Shown piece after piece: positions 4,572-5,390 of a stretch of 5,390 bases of DNA. This DNA is from Prevotellaceae bacterium (GTDB lineage: Bacteria; Bacteroidota; Bacteroidia; Bacteroidales; UBA932): NCBI GenBank assembly GCA_031289385.1, contig JAITPP010000236.1, forward strand, positions 1 to 5,390, in the 5' to 3' direction. How positions within the stretch are numbered: position 1 is the first letter of the stretch; each line of letters opens with the position of its first letter. Position numbers and translations under genes: made by a program. Below the pieces are notes generated by a model that had not been told where the DNA came from, searched no databases, and worked only from the letters and a program-made list of their open reading frames with translations.

Positions 4572-5390
4572 ATGTTTGAAAAAATAAAATTAATCACAAT
4601 ATTGGGTGCTACGGCTGTGGGAAAAACACAAATTGCCGTTGCTGTTGCCAACGAATTAAACGGAGAAATAATTTCGGGCGATTCGCGGCAAGTGTATCGC
4701 GATATGAATATCGGAACAGGGAAAGATATTGATGATTATACAATTAACAATCATAAAATCCCGTATCATCTTATTGATATTATTGATGCGGGAAAAAAAT
4801 ATAATGTTTTTGAATATCAGCGCGACTTTTACAATGCTTACAGCGATATTTGCCAACGAGGAAAACAGCCTGTGCTTTGCGGCGGCTCAGGAATGTATAT
4901 AGAGGCTGTGGTAAACGGTTATGAAATGCCCGAAGTTCCTGCAAATCAAAACTTACGAGCCGAATTAGACAAAAAATCGGATGAAGAATTAATAAAATTT
5001 CTATCTTCGTTAAAACCGTTGCACAATAAAACCGACTATGACACTCGCAAACGTTTGATACGTGCAATAGAAATTGAAGTTTTTAGAAAAAGCAACGTCA
5101 TTGAAATTCCTAAATATGAGAAAATTAATAATGTTTATTTTGGAATAAATTTTGATGTCGAAACTCGCCGAAAACGCATTACCAAGCGTTTGGATTATCG
5201 TCTGAAAAACGGAATGATTGAAGAAGTAAAGTATCTTTTAGAAAAAAATATTTCAGCAAACGATTTGATTTATTACGGATTAGAATATAAATATATTACT
5301 CTGTATCTCACCGCTAAACTAAGTTATGATGAAATGCAGCGGCAACTGAATATAGCAATTCATCAGTTTGCCAAACGCCAAATGACGTGG
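4572..5390 (+). CDS. miaA: tRNA dimethylallyltransferase MiaA (3' end cut by window)
   Basis: MiaA transfers a dimethylallyl group to N6 of adenosine 37 in tRNAs reading codons that start with U, the first step to ms2i6A. The frame is open from the ATG at 4572 to the last base, 273 residues, so about 30 C-terminal residues are probably missing. Seen: P-loop GATAVGKT (12-19); GDSRQVYRDMNIGTGKD (36-52), with Asp37 and Ser38 of the tRNA- and catalysis-related DSRQVY motif; PYHLIDI (64-70); FEYQRDF (80-86); PVLCGGSGMYIEAV (100-113); KRLIRAIEI in the middle; RITKRLDYRLKNGMIEEVKYLL; GLEYKYI; and the closing FAKRQMTW before the edge. The ISGDS and GTGKD forms differ from the common ISADS and GTAKP, fitting the second MiaA-type paralogue that I recall in Bacteroides. 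The start is fixed by the N-terminal strand before the P-loop. No Shine-Dalgarno site is visible. Confidence 0.93.
   Translation, partial: MFEKIKLITILGATAVGKTQIAVAVANELNGEIISGDSRQVYRDMNIGTGKDIDDYTINNHKIPYHLIDIIDAGKKYNVFEYQRDFYNAYSDICQRGKQPVLCGGSGMYIEAVVNGYEMPEVPANQNLRAELDKKSDEELIKFLSSLKPLHNKTDYDTRKRLIRAIEIEVFRKSNVIEIPKYEKINNVYFGINFDVETRRKRITKRLDYRLKNGMIEEVKYLLEKNISANDLIYYGLEYKYITLYLTAKLSYDEMQRQLNIAIHQFAKRQMTW

Noticed and set aside
4571..4578. TATGTTTG, a -7-type promoter match at the miaA start codon
   Set aside because: It overlaps the ATG itself and has no -33 element at the right distance, so it is most likely chance.
4656..5067. Two minus-strand open frames at the right end
   Set aside because: They lie opposite the miaA coding sequence and show no protein-family features.

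Overview
The window looks like chromosomal DNA from an AT-rich member of the Bacteroidetes, most likely Bacteroidales. The evidence is the strong A/T bias with A-rich leaders and mostly no Shine-Dalgarno sites, promoter motifs of the Bacteroidetes TAnnTTTG (-7) type, a DUF3109-type cysteine-rich protein, a small acidic protein of a type I associate with Bacteroidales, and a MiaA of the GTGKD type that I recall from Bacteroides-like genomes. The species cannot be told from the sequence.

Layout. Positions 1-83 hold two copies of a short hairpin repeat 52 bp apart, the second followed by a T-run. Positions 84-292 are very AT-rich with no gene. On the minus strand, 293-637 encodes a stand-alone LytTR DNA-binding protein. 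A non-coding interval of about 600 bp follows (638-1233). It contains a long rod-like foldable segment (about 702-886) that resembles a 6S RNA, a minus-strand promoter with a perfect palindrome in its spacer, small inverted repeats, and a textbook Bacteroidetes promoter just before gpmI. From 1234 to the right edge there are five plus-strand genes: gpmI (phosphoglycerate mutase), a DUF3109-like cysteine-cluster protein, an acidic protein of unknown function made of two related halves, smpB (trans-translation), and miaA (tRNA isopentenyl transferase), which is cut by the window end.

How the parts fit. The five plus-strand genes are separated by 35, 41, 81 and 49 bp, with no obvious terminator or credible promoter in the gaps, so they may be one transcription unit led by the gpmI promoter. 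Functionally they mix lower glycolysis with translation quality control and tRNA modification, so this is a housekeeping cluster rather than an accessory system. The most interesting part is the intergenic region. The 6S-like RNA and the promoter facing the LytTR gene are arranged so that transcription of one could run antisense through the other. I see no CRISPR array, insertion sequence, phage module or defence system.
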